From the NCBI RefSeq assembly GCF_963678875.1, contig NZ_OY787457.1, forward strand, positions 867,561 to 931,560: 64,000 nucleotides of DNA, in the 5' to 3' direction. The notes beneath the pieces are model-generated. The model was not told the origin of the DNA. It saw only the letters and a program-made list of their open reading frames with translations, and did no database searches. This document shows, piece after piece, positions 44,424 to 53,167 of the stretch. Each line of letters opens with the position of its first letter. Position 1 is the stretch's first letter. Position numbers and translations under genes: made by a program. The DNA comes from an uncultured Hyphomonas sp. Its GTDB lineage: Bacteria > Pseudomonadota > Alphaproteobacteria > Caulobacterales > Hyphomonadaceae.

Positions 44424-45446
44424 TCAGTTGAGATCGAGCGCCTCGGAAATGGCGGTCCAATCCACCATCTTGAAGTTCTGATTGATTTCGGAAACCGGGT
44501 TTGCGTCGTCCTGGACAATCAGCAGGCCGGCAGGCAGGCCCGGCAGCGGCGCAGAGGAAATGTCGAGCCCGTCGGTATGGGTGACACCGCCGATTCCGGT
44601 GGCTTCGTTGTCCACGATCGTGAACGCGCCGCGCGGGGCAAATGGCGGGACGCGGTCGTAAACGACATACCGGTCAGCGGCCTGTGCGGAAACGACGAGG
44701 TAGCCGGAATCGGCATCGTCGCCGATCCAGAGACTCATGCCTTCGACATCCTCGACCAGGCCATTGGCGGCAGCGATCGTGTCGACAATAACCGGCTCGG
44801 CAGTCTCGTCTTTCAGGTCCACGGCCCAGACGCCGAAGGCTTCCTCGCCCACGAACAGGCGGTTGTTCGCATCGTCGAACACACAGCCTTCAAGCTGGGA
44901 GGGCAGCTTCACGACCCGGTCCAGCGAGGGGCTCAGCGAGTTGACGGTTTCCCAGGTGGCGGACCAGATCTGGATTGTGCCGTCCTTGAAGGTAACTGCG
45001 GCTTTGTAGGTTTCGCCCGTCATGCCGGCACAGATACCGTAGGGTTCTTCCTTGCCGGTCGGCGAGTTGCCGATGTGTGAGACCGCCAGCGTTTCCGGAT
45101 TAATGTCGAACCACGAAATCACATTGTGCGAGTCGTTCGAGGCGACGGCGATATTGCCGCGCAGGTCGACATTGTTGACCTGGCCGACCGGCAGCTCCTG
45201 GAGCTCGCCGCCGTCGAGGGCGTAGACATACACGCCTTCGTCCTTGTTCGTGCCGAGGATGAGCGAACTGGCGGGGTCAGATGTGTTCACCCAGATGGCG
45301 GGATCGTCCGCGAGGTCGCCCTCGCCCTTCATCGGATCGGTTTCGTTCATGGCCACAACGGTGGCGGTGACTCCGGTGTAGGGCGCCGGACCCGTGGCGC
45401 AGGCTGCGAGCGGCACAAGGGCGGCGAGCCAGTAGGTGGATCTCAT
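44424..45446 (-). CDS. Beta-propeller phytase lipoprotein
   Basis: This 340-residue enzyme releases phosphate from phytate, using calcium. It has a lipoprotein signal (LAACA), the phytase motif DDPAIWVN and GTNKDEGVYVY, and the calcium/active-site acidic residues NDSHN, VGEEAFG and EDVEGM of the six-bladed propeller. The start at 45446 has AGGA 8 bases upstream. It follows the TonB receptor by 86 bases, a pairing that fits binding and hydrolysis of inositol phosphates at the outer membrane. Confidence 0.9.
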   Translation of the reverse strand: MRSTYWLAALVPLAACATGPAPYTGVTATVVAMNETDPMKGEGDLADDPAIWVNTSDPASSLILGTNKDEGVYVYALDGGELQELPVGQVNNVDLRGNIAVASNDSHNVISWFDINPETLAVSHIGNSPTGKEEPYGICAGMTGETYKAAVTFKDGTIQIWSATWETVNSLSPSLDRVVKLPSQLEGCVFDDANNRLFVGEEAFGVWAVDLKDETAEPVIVDTIAAANGLVEDVEGMSLWIGDDADSGYLVVSAQAADRYVVYDRVPPFAPRGAFTIVDNEATGIGGVTHTDGLDISSAPLPGLPAGLLIVQDDANPVSEINQNFKMVDWTAISEALDLN

Positions 45447-45532
45447 GGTAATTATCCTGATCTTGTGTGGCAGGGCCGGAATCCGCATGGCGAATCCCGG
45501 CCCCCTTAAGTCTGATTATTAGCCGAGGTTGA

Positions 45533-48331
45533 CTAGTATGTCAGCCGTACGCCGAACACGCCGGTCCAGCCGAACTCGTCATACTGCGACAGGCGGCGTT
45601 CGCTGCCGTGGTAGTAGTATTCCGGCTCGTCGGTGAGGTTCTTGGCTTCGAGGTAGACCTGAACGTTGTCATTGACCTCATACTTGGCCGAAGCTTCGAC
45701 AGACAGGTGGCCGTCCGTGTAGCGGTCGATGTTCTCGCCGTACAGCTCGTCCAGATAGTCGCCGCGATAGTTGGCCGACACGCGCAGGTCCCATGGGCCC
45801 TTGTCATAGGCAAGCGCCACGTTCCACACCACGTCGTTCTGCTTCAGCAGCGGAACTTCCCGGGTGCCGCGCGGGTCTTCCTCGTTCGGGATCCGCGCTT
45901 CGGATTCGACCAGGGTCAGGTTGCCTGAAAGCAGGAAGCCGTCGAGGCTTTCATTGATGAAGCCAAGGCCCTGAACATAGTTGAACTCCACGCCGCGGAC
46001 ATAGGAACGATCGACATTGATAAAGGTCGAGATTTCCTCAAGGTCTGCAACATAGGAAGCCGGCAGGAAGGACAGATCGACGTCAGCCGGAAGCTGGTCG
46101 ATTTCATAGGTTGCCGGGAAAATGGCATTGTCGATCGACTTGTAGAAGATACCGGCAGACAGAACGGCCAGCTTCGTCGGGTAGTATTCGATCGACAGGT
46201 CGTAGTTGTCGGCTTCATACGGCTTCAGGTTCGGGTTACCCATTTCCAGTTCGTCACGGTCATCGTTGAACAGGGCAATCGGGGCCATGTCGCCGAAGGC
46301 CGGACGCACGACGGCGCCATAATAGGCTGCGCGGGCAAACAGGTTTTCCGACAGCGCGTACTTCAGGTTCACACTCGGCAGGATGTTCTGATAGTCGTCC
46401 GAGTAGTTGCGCGTCAGCGCGTTGCTCGGATCATCTTCCTCAGCGAAAATGTAGCCGGTGGAGTCGACCTTGGTGCCTTCGAAGCGGAGGCCTGCCACGA
46501 TGGTGACATTGTCGATCTCGAACGTACCCATGCCGTAGAGGGCCAGGATCTGCTCATCGATCGTGTAGTCGCCTGCAATGGTTTCGACATTGGTGTCATC
46601 TTCGTTCAGGTCGTCTTCGGTAACGATCGAACGGAGCGCCATGGTGAGACCGGAATCCGGCCACTGGAACATTGGATTGTTCATCCGCCAGCCCGGCACA
46701 GCAGCGTTTTCGCGGATGTAGTCGGTCATCAGGACATCGTCGAGTTCGTACACGTCGAGGTTCTGGTCACGGACTTTCTCACGGTCACGCAGTTTCACGC
46801 CGCCTTTCCAGACAACCGGAATCCCGCCGATCAGGCTGTCGCGGGAGACGTCCAGCCTGCCAGACCATTCAGTGTCTTCGTTCGTGGTGAATTCACGCTC
46901 GAAGGCATCCATTTCGTAGGACGACGGATCGAGCAGGAAGTCGAAACCAGTGCCCGACAGGCGCGGCTGCTCCGGGGTGGAAACGTCGAAAAGGAGGATG
47001 CCGTCGCCGTCCATATCGCCGGAACGGAAAGTCACATCATGGTTGTTGGAATCGTCTTCTTCAGCGTAGGCGTAGGAGACTTCATAGTCGATTTGCCACG
47101 GGCCCTGATAGGTATGGCCGCCGAGGGCGTAGGTCTGGATGTTGCGCACTTCTTCCCGCACGCGCACTTCGGCATCCGCTTCGGCGAAGTTGAATGCGAA
47201 ACCGTTGTCGGTGACTGCAACGCCTTCTTCGGCAAGGTCGCGGAACTCGAACTTGTTGCGGACTTCGTCATCGGAGTAGCGGTTGTAAAGCGTGCGCAGG
47301 TAGAGGTCGGTGTTCTCTGACGCCTTGAAGTCCAGGTTGGCAACAATGCCGATACGTTCGCGGGTCAGGTCGTACCAGCGCATTTCATAGTCATCGTCAG
47401 GGATGATTGCGCCGACGTCGTCGTCGAAGCCCCATCCGCCGGTCTCGTTATTGTGCGACTGGATGCGGCGGTCCTGATAGTTGGCGGAGACAGCAATACC
47501 GAGGCGGTCACCGAACGTGTTGGAGTAGGTGAGCGTCGCTTTCGGCGAAACTTCTTCCGTGATCTCGTTATAGGCGCCTTCCAGCTTCGCGCGGACGAAC
47601 TGGCCGTCACGGTCGAAGGCGGAAATCGTCTTCATGTTGATGATGCCGCCCAGCGTGTCGGCATCGACATCGGGGGTCAGCGATTTCTGGACTTCAATAC
47701 CATCCAGCAGATCGGATGGCACGCCATCCAGCAGCACGCCGCGGCGATCTTCCGGAGACGGGGTCCGTACGCCGTTGATCGAGGAGGCGATCAGGTCGGT
47801 GTTCAGGCCGCGGATTGAGACGTAACGGCCTTCACCCTGGTCGTTCTCGATGGAAAGACCGGGCACGCGGGAGAGGGAGTCGGCAACGGTCGTGTCAGGG
47901 AAGTTGCCGAGACCGTCGGAGTCGATCACGGAGACGATTGCGTTGGAGGCGCGCTGCTGGTTGATGGCACCGGCTTGGGCAGCGGTCGACCCGACCACCA
48001 GGATGTTGTCCATGTAGCGGGTGTCGCCGCCGATGGCGAAGTTCACATTGGCAGAGCCGGCGAGGGAGACGTCGGACGTCACGACGTCAGCGCCGATGTA
48101 GGAGACGGACAGCGTATAGTCGCCGGCCGGGATATTGTTGAAGCGGAAGTCGCCATAACGGTCGGAAGCGGCGGTGCGGCCGAGTTCCTCAATGGTGACG
48201 ATGGCGCCCTGGAGCGGCGCTTCACCGGACGCGTCGGTCACCTGACCGGTGATGACGTCGGCAGATGCCGCCTGGATGAGACTGGCCGAAGCAACGCCGA
48301 GCGCGAGCAATGAACGATATGATTTAGTCAT
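45533..48331 (-). CDS. TonB-dependent receptor with N-terminal carboxypeptidase-like domain
   Basis: This is a 932-residue receptor. A signal peptide ends at ASAD, then a CarboxypepD_reg-like beta-sandwich (ITGQVTDASGEAPLQGAIVT), a plug (LSRVPGLSIENDQGEGRYVSI split over the RGLN motif) and a long barrel ending in GVRLTY. It belongs to the Caulobacter-type receptor family. The neighbouring phytase suggests phytate or inositol-phosphate import. GAGGGG precedes the ATG. A TGTCAC-N6-GTGACA palindrome lies 64 bases upstream. Confidence 0.9.
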   Translation of the reverse strand: MTKSYRSLLALGVASASLIQAASADVITGQVTDASGEAPLQGAIVTIEELGRTAASDRYGDFRFNNIPAGDYTLSVSYIGADVVTSDVSLAGSANVNFAIGGDTRYMDNILVVGSTAAQAGAINQQRASNAIVSVIDSDGLGNFPDTTVADSLSRVPGLSIENDQGEGRYVSIRGLNTDLIASSINGVRTPSPEDRRGVLLDGVPSDLLDGIEVQKSLTPDVDADTLGGIINMKTISAFDRDGQFVRAKLEGAYNEITEEVSPKATLTYSNTFGDRLGIAVSANYQDRRIQSHNNETGGWGFDDDVGAIIPDDDYEMRWYDLTRERIGIVANLDFKASENTDLYLRTLYNRYSDDEVRNKFEFRDLAEEGVAVTDNGFAFNFAEADAEVRVREEVRNIQTYALGGHTYQGPWQIDYEVSYAYAEEDDSNNHDVTFRSGDMDGDGILLFDVSTPEQPRLSGTGFDFLLDPSSYEMDAFEREFTTNEDTEWSGRLDVSRDSLIGGIPVVWKGGVKLRDREKVRDQNLDVYELDDVLMTDYIRENAAVPGWRMNNPMFQWPDSGLTMALRSIVTEDDLNEDDTNVETIAGDYTIDEQILALYGMGTFEIDNVTIVAGLRFEGTKVDSTGYIFAEEDDPSNALTRNYSDDYQNILPSVNLKYALSENLFARAAYYGAVVRPAFGDMAPIALFNDDRDELEMGNPNLKPYEADNYDLSIEYYPTKLAVLSAGIFYKSIDNAIFPATYEIDQLPADVDLSFLPASYVADLEEISTFINVDRSYVRGVEFNYVQGLGFINESLDGFLLSGNLTLVESEARIPNEEDPRGTREVPLLKQNDVVWNVALAYDKGPWDLRVSANYRGDYLDELYGENIDRYTDGHLSVEASAKYEVNDNVQVYLEAKNLTDEPEYYYHGSERRLSQYDEFGWTGVFGVRLTY

Positions 48332-48394
48332 GACAGACCCCTCTGTGAACCGAGCCGGCCTTCCCACAGTTTCTTGACGGGCTGATATCGGATT

Positions 48395-48412
48395 TGTCAC
48401 CGTTCCGTGACA
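48395..48412. promoter_or_regulatory. TGTCAC-N6-GTGACA palindrome upstream of the phytase-linked receptor
   Basis: The arms are perfect (48395-48400, 48407-48412). On the receptor strand it reads CTGTCAC-GGAA-CGGTGAC, a weak resemblance to a Pho box (CTGTCAT repeats). It may be a PhoB or other repressor site. Confidence 0.45.
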
Positions 48413-48595
48413 GGGGGTGTTTCCCGCCGCGGCACGTCGGTGAAAGCGATAATTACCGGGTCACTGCGTCTTTCCGGCAACAGGCGCAAAGCCATGTTCC
48501 TGATTCTTGTATGGATATCCGGGGCCAGCGCCTCCCGTCCGAAGGGCGGTTCGTAGCGCTTTCAAGATCTGCGGCTCTGCCCCTTGGAATTTCGT

Positions 48596-48615
48596 ATTTT
48601 ACGCTTATGTAAAAT
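48596..48615. promoter_or_regulatory. ATTTTAC-N6-GTAAAAT operator candidate
   Basis: Perfect 7-bp inverted arms end 26 bases before the ArsR-type start. This AT-rich palindrome is the usual shape of an ArsR-family autoregulatory operator. Confidence 0.65.
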
Positions 48616-48641
48616 GTAAAGTGAACTTGGAGAATGAGCGA

Positions 48642-48992
48642 ATGATCAGGGACAGCGAGAATATGGAGCCGCTGGTGGCCGAGGCCACAAGTCTGCTCAA
48701 ATCTCTCAGTCATGCGGACCGGCTGATGATCTGCTGCCAGCTGCGCGGCGGGGAAATGGCGGTTTCGGAGCTGGAAGCTGACCTCGGCATCCCGCAGCCG
48801 CGCCTGTCGCGGGAACTCGCCAAGCTGCGTGAGGAGGGCGTGCTGACCGCGCGCCGCGATGCGCGGCAGGTTTTCTATACACTTTCAGACAAGCGCGCGC
48901 ATGCGATGGTGGATGCGATCTGCTCGGTGATGCTGGGCAAGCATGCCGACCCGCACGTGCGCATTTCCAAGACAGCCAAAGCCCGGAATTGA
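48642..48992 (+). CDS. ArsR-family repressor, BigR/SqrR-like
   Basis: This 116-residue winged-helix protein has the HTH ELEADLGIPQPRLSRELAKL and a wing (ARRDARQVFYTLS). It lacks the ELCVCDL metal site of ArsR/SmtB. Cysteines sit at C31-C32 and C94, close to the dithiol pair of the persulfide sensors BigR and SqrR. The downstream MBL hydrolase and SulP genes match the bigR neighbourhood. It likely represses the operon until persulfide forms a sulfur bridge between the cysteines. The start at 48642 has GGAG about 10 bases upstream. Confidence 0.85.
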   Translation: MIRDSENMEPLVAEATSLLKSLSHADRLMICCQLRGGEMAVSELEADLGIPQPRLSRELAKLREEGVLTARRDARQVFYTLSDKRAHAMVDAICSVMLGKHADPHVRISKTAKARN

Positions 48993-49003
48993 GGAGCCCC
49001 GAG

Positions 49004-49870
49004 ATGACAAATCCTGTTGTGACAGCCTTCTTCGACGAGCCCACCTATACGGTGAGCTATGTCGTGGCGGACCCAGAAACGAACACCTGCGCCGTGGTCG
49101 ACTCGGTGCTGGATTTCGATCCGGCGTCCGGCCGCACGAACACGGAGTCGGCCGATGAGATCATTGAGTTCATTCGGAAAAATGGCCTCAAGGTCGAGTG
49201 GATCCTGGAGACGCACGTGCATGCCGACCACCTCTCGGCGGCGCCGTACCTGCAGGAAAAGCTGGGCGGCAAGATCGCCATCGGCGCCGAGATCCGCACC
49301 GTTCAGGACACGTTCGGCAAGATCTTCAATGAAGGCACAAGGTTCCAGCGCGACGGCAGCCAGTTCGACAAGCTGATGGTGGATGGCGATACGTTCCGTA
49401 TCGGGAACATCGAGGCCCACGCCCTGCACACACCCGGCCACACGCCGGCCTGCATGACTTACGTCGTCGGCGACGCGGCTTTCGTGGGCGATACCATGTT
49501 CATGCCGGACTATGGCACCGCCCGGGCGGACTTTCCCGGCGGAGACGCCCGGACGCTCTACCGTTCGATCAAGAAAGTCCTCAGCCTGCCGCCCGAAACC
49601 CGCCTGTTCATGTGCCATGACTACAAGGCGCCCGGCCGGGACGAGTACAAGTGGGAAACCACGGTCGCCGAGGAGCGGGCCAACAATGTTCACGTCCATG
49701 ACGGGATCACCGAGGACGCGTTCGTGGCCATGCGTGAGGCGCGGGATGCGACGCTGGACATGCCGCGGCTGATCCTGCCGTCGATCCAGATCAACATGCG
49801 GGCAGGCCAGATGCCGGAGCCGGACGATAACGGCACCAGCTATCTGAAAATTCCGCTGAACGCACTATAG
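49004..49870 (+). CDS. MBL-fold hydrolase, Blh/persulfide-dioxygenase-like
   Basis: This 288-residue metallo-beta-lactamase-fold protein has THVHADHLSA (HxHxDH), HTPGHT and FMCHDY metal motifs. It is close to Blh and ETHE1-type persulfide dioxygenases, which oxidise glutathione persulfide in sulfide detoxification. It starts 11 bases after the repressor gene, with GAGGAG upstream, and is in its operon. Confidence 0.88.
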   Translation: MTNPVVTAFFDEPTYTVSYVVADPETNTCAVVDSVLDFDPASGRTNTESADEIIEFIRKNGLKVEWILETHVHADHLSAAPYLQEKLGGKIAIGAEIRTVQDTFGKIFNEGTRFQRDGSQFDKLMVDGDTFRIGNIEAHALHTPGHTPACMTYVVGDAAFVGDTMFMPDYGTARADFPGGDARTLYRSIKKVLSLPPETRLFMCHDYKAPGRDEYKWETTVAEERANNVHVHDGITEDAFVAMREARDATLDMPRLILPSIQINMRAGQMPEPDDNGTSYLKIPLNAL

Positions 49871-49897
49871 TGCCGGGCGAAGCCGGGGGCTGAGCGC

Positions 49898-51703
49898 GTG
49901 AAACTGTCCGATCACCTGCCCATTCTGCAATGGGGCCGCACATATAATGGCGCGACGTTCGCCAATGACATGATTGCGGCGGTGATCGTGACGGTGATGC
50001 TGATCCCGCAATCGCTGGCCTATGCGATGCTGGCGGGCTTGCCGCCGCAGGTCGGCCTCTACGCTTCCATCCTGCCGCTGGTGATCTACGCCATTTTCGG
50101 CACCAGCCGGACGATGGCCGTCGGGCCGGTAGCGATCCTGTCGCTGATGACCGCCGTCGCCGCGGGCAAGGTGGCCGAGCAGGGCACGCCGGAATACCTG
50201 GCGGCCGCGATCATCCTGGCCATCATTTCCGGCCTGATGCTGGTGGTGATGGGGATTTTCCGGCTGGGCTTTCTCGCCAATTTCCTGAGCCATCCGGTCG
50301 TTTCCGGCTTCGTCACGGCGACCGGCATCCTGATCGCCGTCAGCCAGCTGAAATACCTGCTGGGCGTGCAGGCGAACGGGCACAACATTATCGAGACGCT
50401 GGCCAGCATCATCAGCCATCTGGGCGATGTGAACTGGTACACGGTGTCCATCGGCGTGCCTGCGGCGGCTTTCCTGTTCTGGGCGCGCAAAGGCCTGAAG
50501 CCGCTGCTGCTGGCGCTGGGCCTGAAAGAGAACATCGCTGCGATGCTGGCGCGCTCGGGGCCTGTCCTCGCCGTGGCGCTGGGCGGTGTGGCCGTCGCCA
50601 GCTTCGGGCTGGAGGCCAAGGGCGTTCACATTGTGGGCGACATCCCGAAAGGCCTGCCGGGCCTGACCGTGCCGGAGTTCGACCCCGGCCTGTGGCGCTC
50701 GCTGCTCGGCTCCTCCGCGCTGATCGCGATGATCAGCTTCATCGAGTCCGTTTCCATGGCGCAGACGCTGGCCGCCAAGCGCCGCCAGCGGATCGACCCC
50801 GACCAGGAACTGATCGCGCTGGGCGCGTCCAGCCTCGGCGCGGGTTTCTCGGGCGGCTATCCGGTGACGGGCGGCTTTGCCCGGTCTGCCGTGAATTTCG
50901 ACGCAGGCGCCGAGACCCCGGCGGCAGGCGCCTTCACCGCCGTCGGCATCGCGCTGGCCGCGCTATTCCTGACGCCGCTGCTCTACAATTTGCCGCAAGC
51001 CGTGCTGGCCGCGACGGTCATCGTCGCCGTGCTGGGCCTTGTGGACCTCAAGAAGCTCGCCCACACGCTCAGCTATTCCAAGCGGGACTTTGCCGCCATG
51101 CTGGGCACGATCCTCGTCACCCTTCTGGCGGGCGTAGAGCTGGGCGTGACGACCGGCATCATCGTCTCCATCGGGCTGCACCTCTACACCACGTCCAAGC
51201 CGCATTTCGCGATTGTGGGGCAGGTGCCGGGCACCCACCATTTCCGGAATGTGAACCGCCATGCCGTGGTGACGCCGAAGCATATCGTCACAATACGGAT
51301 CGACGAGAGCCTCTACTTTGCCAATGCGCGCTTCCTGGAGGATACAGTCTACTGTGTCCTCGGGAACCGGCCGGACGTTGAGCACATCGTCCTGATGTGC
51401 CCGGCGGTGAACCATATTGACGTCAGCGGCCTTGAAAGCCTTGAAGCGATCAACCGGCGCCTGAAGGATGCGGGCGTCACCCTGCACCTCAGCGAAGTGA
51501 AGGGGCCGGTGATGGACCGGCTGAAACGCACGCACTTCCTGGATGATCTGACCGGCAACGTCTATCTCAACCAGTTCGATGCCATCGTCGATCTCGACTA
51601 TGATTGCGCAAAATCCGCCATCGAGAAGACCGGCGACGTGACGGACCCGGCCTCGGACCCATGCCCCTCGCAATGCATTGCGGGCATTCGTGAGATGAGC
51701 TGA
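49898..51703 (+). CDS. SulP family anion transporter with STAS domain
   Basis: This 601-residue protein has about 10-12 membrane segments typical of SulP (MLIPQSLAYAMLAGLPPQVG is the family signature), and a C-terminal STAS domain (from about residue 450, VLMCPAVNHIDVSGLESLEA). SulP members carry sulfate, bicarbonate or other anions. In this operon it may export sulfite or sulfate made by persulfide oxidation. The start is GTG at 49898. The tail has a Cys pair (DPCPSQC). Confidence 0.9.
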   Translation: MKLSDHLPILQWGRTYNGATFANDMIAAVIVTVMLIPQSLAYAMLAGLPPQVGLYASILPLVIYAIFGTSRTMAVGPVAILSLMTAVAAGKVAEQGTPEYLAAAIILAIISGLMLVVMGIFRLGFLANFLSHPVVSGFVTATGILIAVSQLKYLLGVQANGHNIIETLASIISHLGDVNWYTVSIGVPAAAFLFWARKGLKPLLLALGLKENIAAMLARSGPVLAVALGGVAVASFGLEAKGVHIVGDIPKGLPGLTVPEFDPGLWRSLLGSSALIAMISFIESVSMAQTLAAKRRQRIDPDQELIALGASSLGAGFSGGYPVTGGFARSAVNFDAGAETPAAGAFTAVGIALAALFLTPLLYNLPQAVLAATVIVAVLGLVDLKKLAHTLSYSKRDFAAMLGTILVTLLAGVELGVTTGIIVSIGLHLYTTSKPHFAIVGQVPGTHHFRNVNRHAVVTPKHIVTIRIDESLYFANARFLEDTVYCVLGNRPDVEHIVLMCPAVNHIDVSGLESLEAINRRLKDAGVTLHLSEVKGPVMDRLKRTHFLDDLTGNVYLNQFDAIVDLDYDCAKSAIEKTGDVTDPASDPCPSQCIAGIREMS

Positions 51704-51720
51704 GGCGACGCCCGCGCTCG

Positions 51721-51787
51721 TGCTTCGACTTCGCTCAGCATGAGCGCTCCTGAAGTGCGTACTCATCCTGAGCGAAGTCGAAGGATG
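51721..51787. repeat. FDFAQ-type hairpin repeat, copy 2
   Basis: Arms CTTCGACTTCGCTCAGCATG and CATCCTGAGCGAAGTCGAAG are about 22 bp. The interior GCGCTCCTGAAGTGCGTACT resembles those of copies 3-5. It lies between the SulP gene and the GTA cluster. Confidence 0.85.
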
Positions 51788-51845
51788 GACGGCCACGACA
51801 ATCCTCCCCCGCAAGCGGTGGAGGATAAGGTCAGTGCCACCCACC

Positions 51846-51949
51846 CTGTCATCCCGGAGTTTGCGGAGCAAACATCCGGGACCCAGACAGCTGAATCCTC
51901 CGCAAATACTGGATCCCGGAGAAACGCTGCGCTTTTTCCGGGATCACAG
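51846..51949. repeat. Long REP-like palindromic element, copy B
   Basis: Arms CTGTCATCCCGGA (51846-51858) and TCCGGGATCACAG (51937-51949) have one mismatch, and TTTGCGGAGCAAA is inside. It is related to the element at 26937-27040. Confidence 0.8.
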
Positions 51950-51997
51950 CCGGCGTCATTGAATCCTCCCTGTTAAGCCCTGCGCCATATTCCCCGC

Positions 51998-53167
51998 ATG
52001 GCTGGAAAATCACCAAGACGAGACATCACCGAACGGGATGGCCGGGCGATGCGGCTGCTGTATCTCAGCGGGCGCAGCGTGGCGGAGATCGCGCGCCAGC
52101 TGGGCCGCGATGCTGCCGTCGTGTCCCGCTACATGGCACGGCATGATCTGAAGCGGCCCGAAGCGCCGCTGGAACGGCAGACGCTGGCGCTGGAATACGC
52201 ATCGGACCTGCAGATCGATGCGCTGGTCTCTGCTCAGGGAACGGAGGAGATCAATGCCGCAGCGGCGATGATCGTGCGCACTGCCGGAGAAGTACGCCGG
52301 ATGCATGAGGCCCAGAAGCAAGGGGAAACGGGGGAGAAGGCGGATGAATGGGCAGCAGCCCTTGCGGCAGAGGATGCCGCATTACACAGAGTCGTTGCGG
52401 GTGTGGGGTCACTGGAGACAAAAAGTGCAGGCATGGAGGGCAGAGGATCAGTTTCCGCTGCCAGACCCCGAAGCGATGCGCGTGCTGCGGCGGTATCCGT
52501 TCCTGTGGAGCGCGCGCGATGCACAGCTGAACCCTCCGGGAACGGCGTGGCGGACGTGGCTGTTCCAGGGCGGACGGGGCGCGGGAAAGACACGGGCGGG
52601 CGCCGAATGGGTGCGCTGGTCGACCGAGGCGCGGGGCGGACGCATGGCGCTGGTCGGGCCGACCCTGCACGATGTGCGCGAGGTGATGATCCACGGCGAG
52701 AGCGGGTTGATGTCGGTCGAGACGAACCCGATGCGGCGGCCGGTCTACCATCCGTCGCGGCGGCTGGTGGAGTTCCACAATGGCGCCGTGGCGCAGGTCT
52801 TCTCCGCAGAGGACCCGGACAGTCTGCGCGGGCCGCAATTCGATGCCGCCTGGTGCGACGAAGCCGCGGCGTGGACCTATGCGGACGCGGTGTGGGACAT
52901 GCTGCAATTGGCGCTGCGGCTGGGGCCGCATCCGGCGGCGCTGGTGACCACGACGCCCCGGCCGACGGCGCTGATGCGGCGCCTGCATGCGGCGGCGGAT
53001 ACGGTGGTGACGCGGAGCGCGACACGGGAGAATGCAGGCAATCTCGCGCCCGGCTTCCTGACGGCGATGGAGGCGGCCTATGGCGGCACGCGCCTCGGGC
53101 GGCAGGAACTGGAAGGGCGGATGGTGGAGGATCCGGAGGGGGCGCTGTTTGTCCGCTCCCGGATTGA
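51998..53167 (+). CDS. GTA small-terminase-like protein (g1-like), with frame open far into terL
   Basis: The first 125-130 residues look like a real protein: an HTH (AMRLLYLSGRSVAEIARQLG, AAVVSRYMARHDL) as in DNA-binding small terminase subunits, then a helical region to about EDAALHRVV. This is the place of RcGTA g1. The frame has no stop until 53167, so its last 260 codons run across terL in another frame with composition typical of an antisense-like shadow. Either the true product is 389 residues, or an indel has removed the native stop. The assignment rests on position plus HTH. Confidence 0.5.
   Translation: MAGKSPRRDITERDGRAMRLLYLSGRSVAEIARQLGRDAAVVSRYMARHDLKRPEAPLERQTLALEYASDLQIDALVSAQGTEEINAAAAMIVRTAGEVRRMHEAQKQGETGEKADEWAAALAAEDAALHRVVAGVGSLETKSAGMEGRGSVSAARPRSDARAAAVSVPVERARCTAEPSGNGVADVAVPGRTGRGKDTGGRRMGALVDRGAGRTHGAGRADPARCARGDDPRRERVDVGRDEPDAAAGLPSVAAAGGVPQWRRGAGLLRRGPGQSARAAIRCRLVRRSRGVDLCGRGVGHAAIGAAAGAASGGAGDHDAPADGADAAPACGGGYGGDAERDTGECRQSRARLPDGDGGGLWRHAPRAAGTGRADGGGSGGGAVCPLPD

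Larger units (their letters stand above)
48332..48641. other. Divergent regulatory region
   Basis: This 310-base gap between the TonB receptor gene and the ArsR-type gene holds no credible gene. It contains the palindrome at 48395-48412 near the receptor and the palindrome at 48596-48615 near the ArsR gene. Confidence 0.7.
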
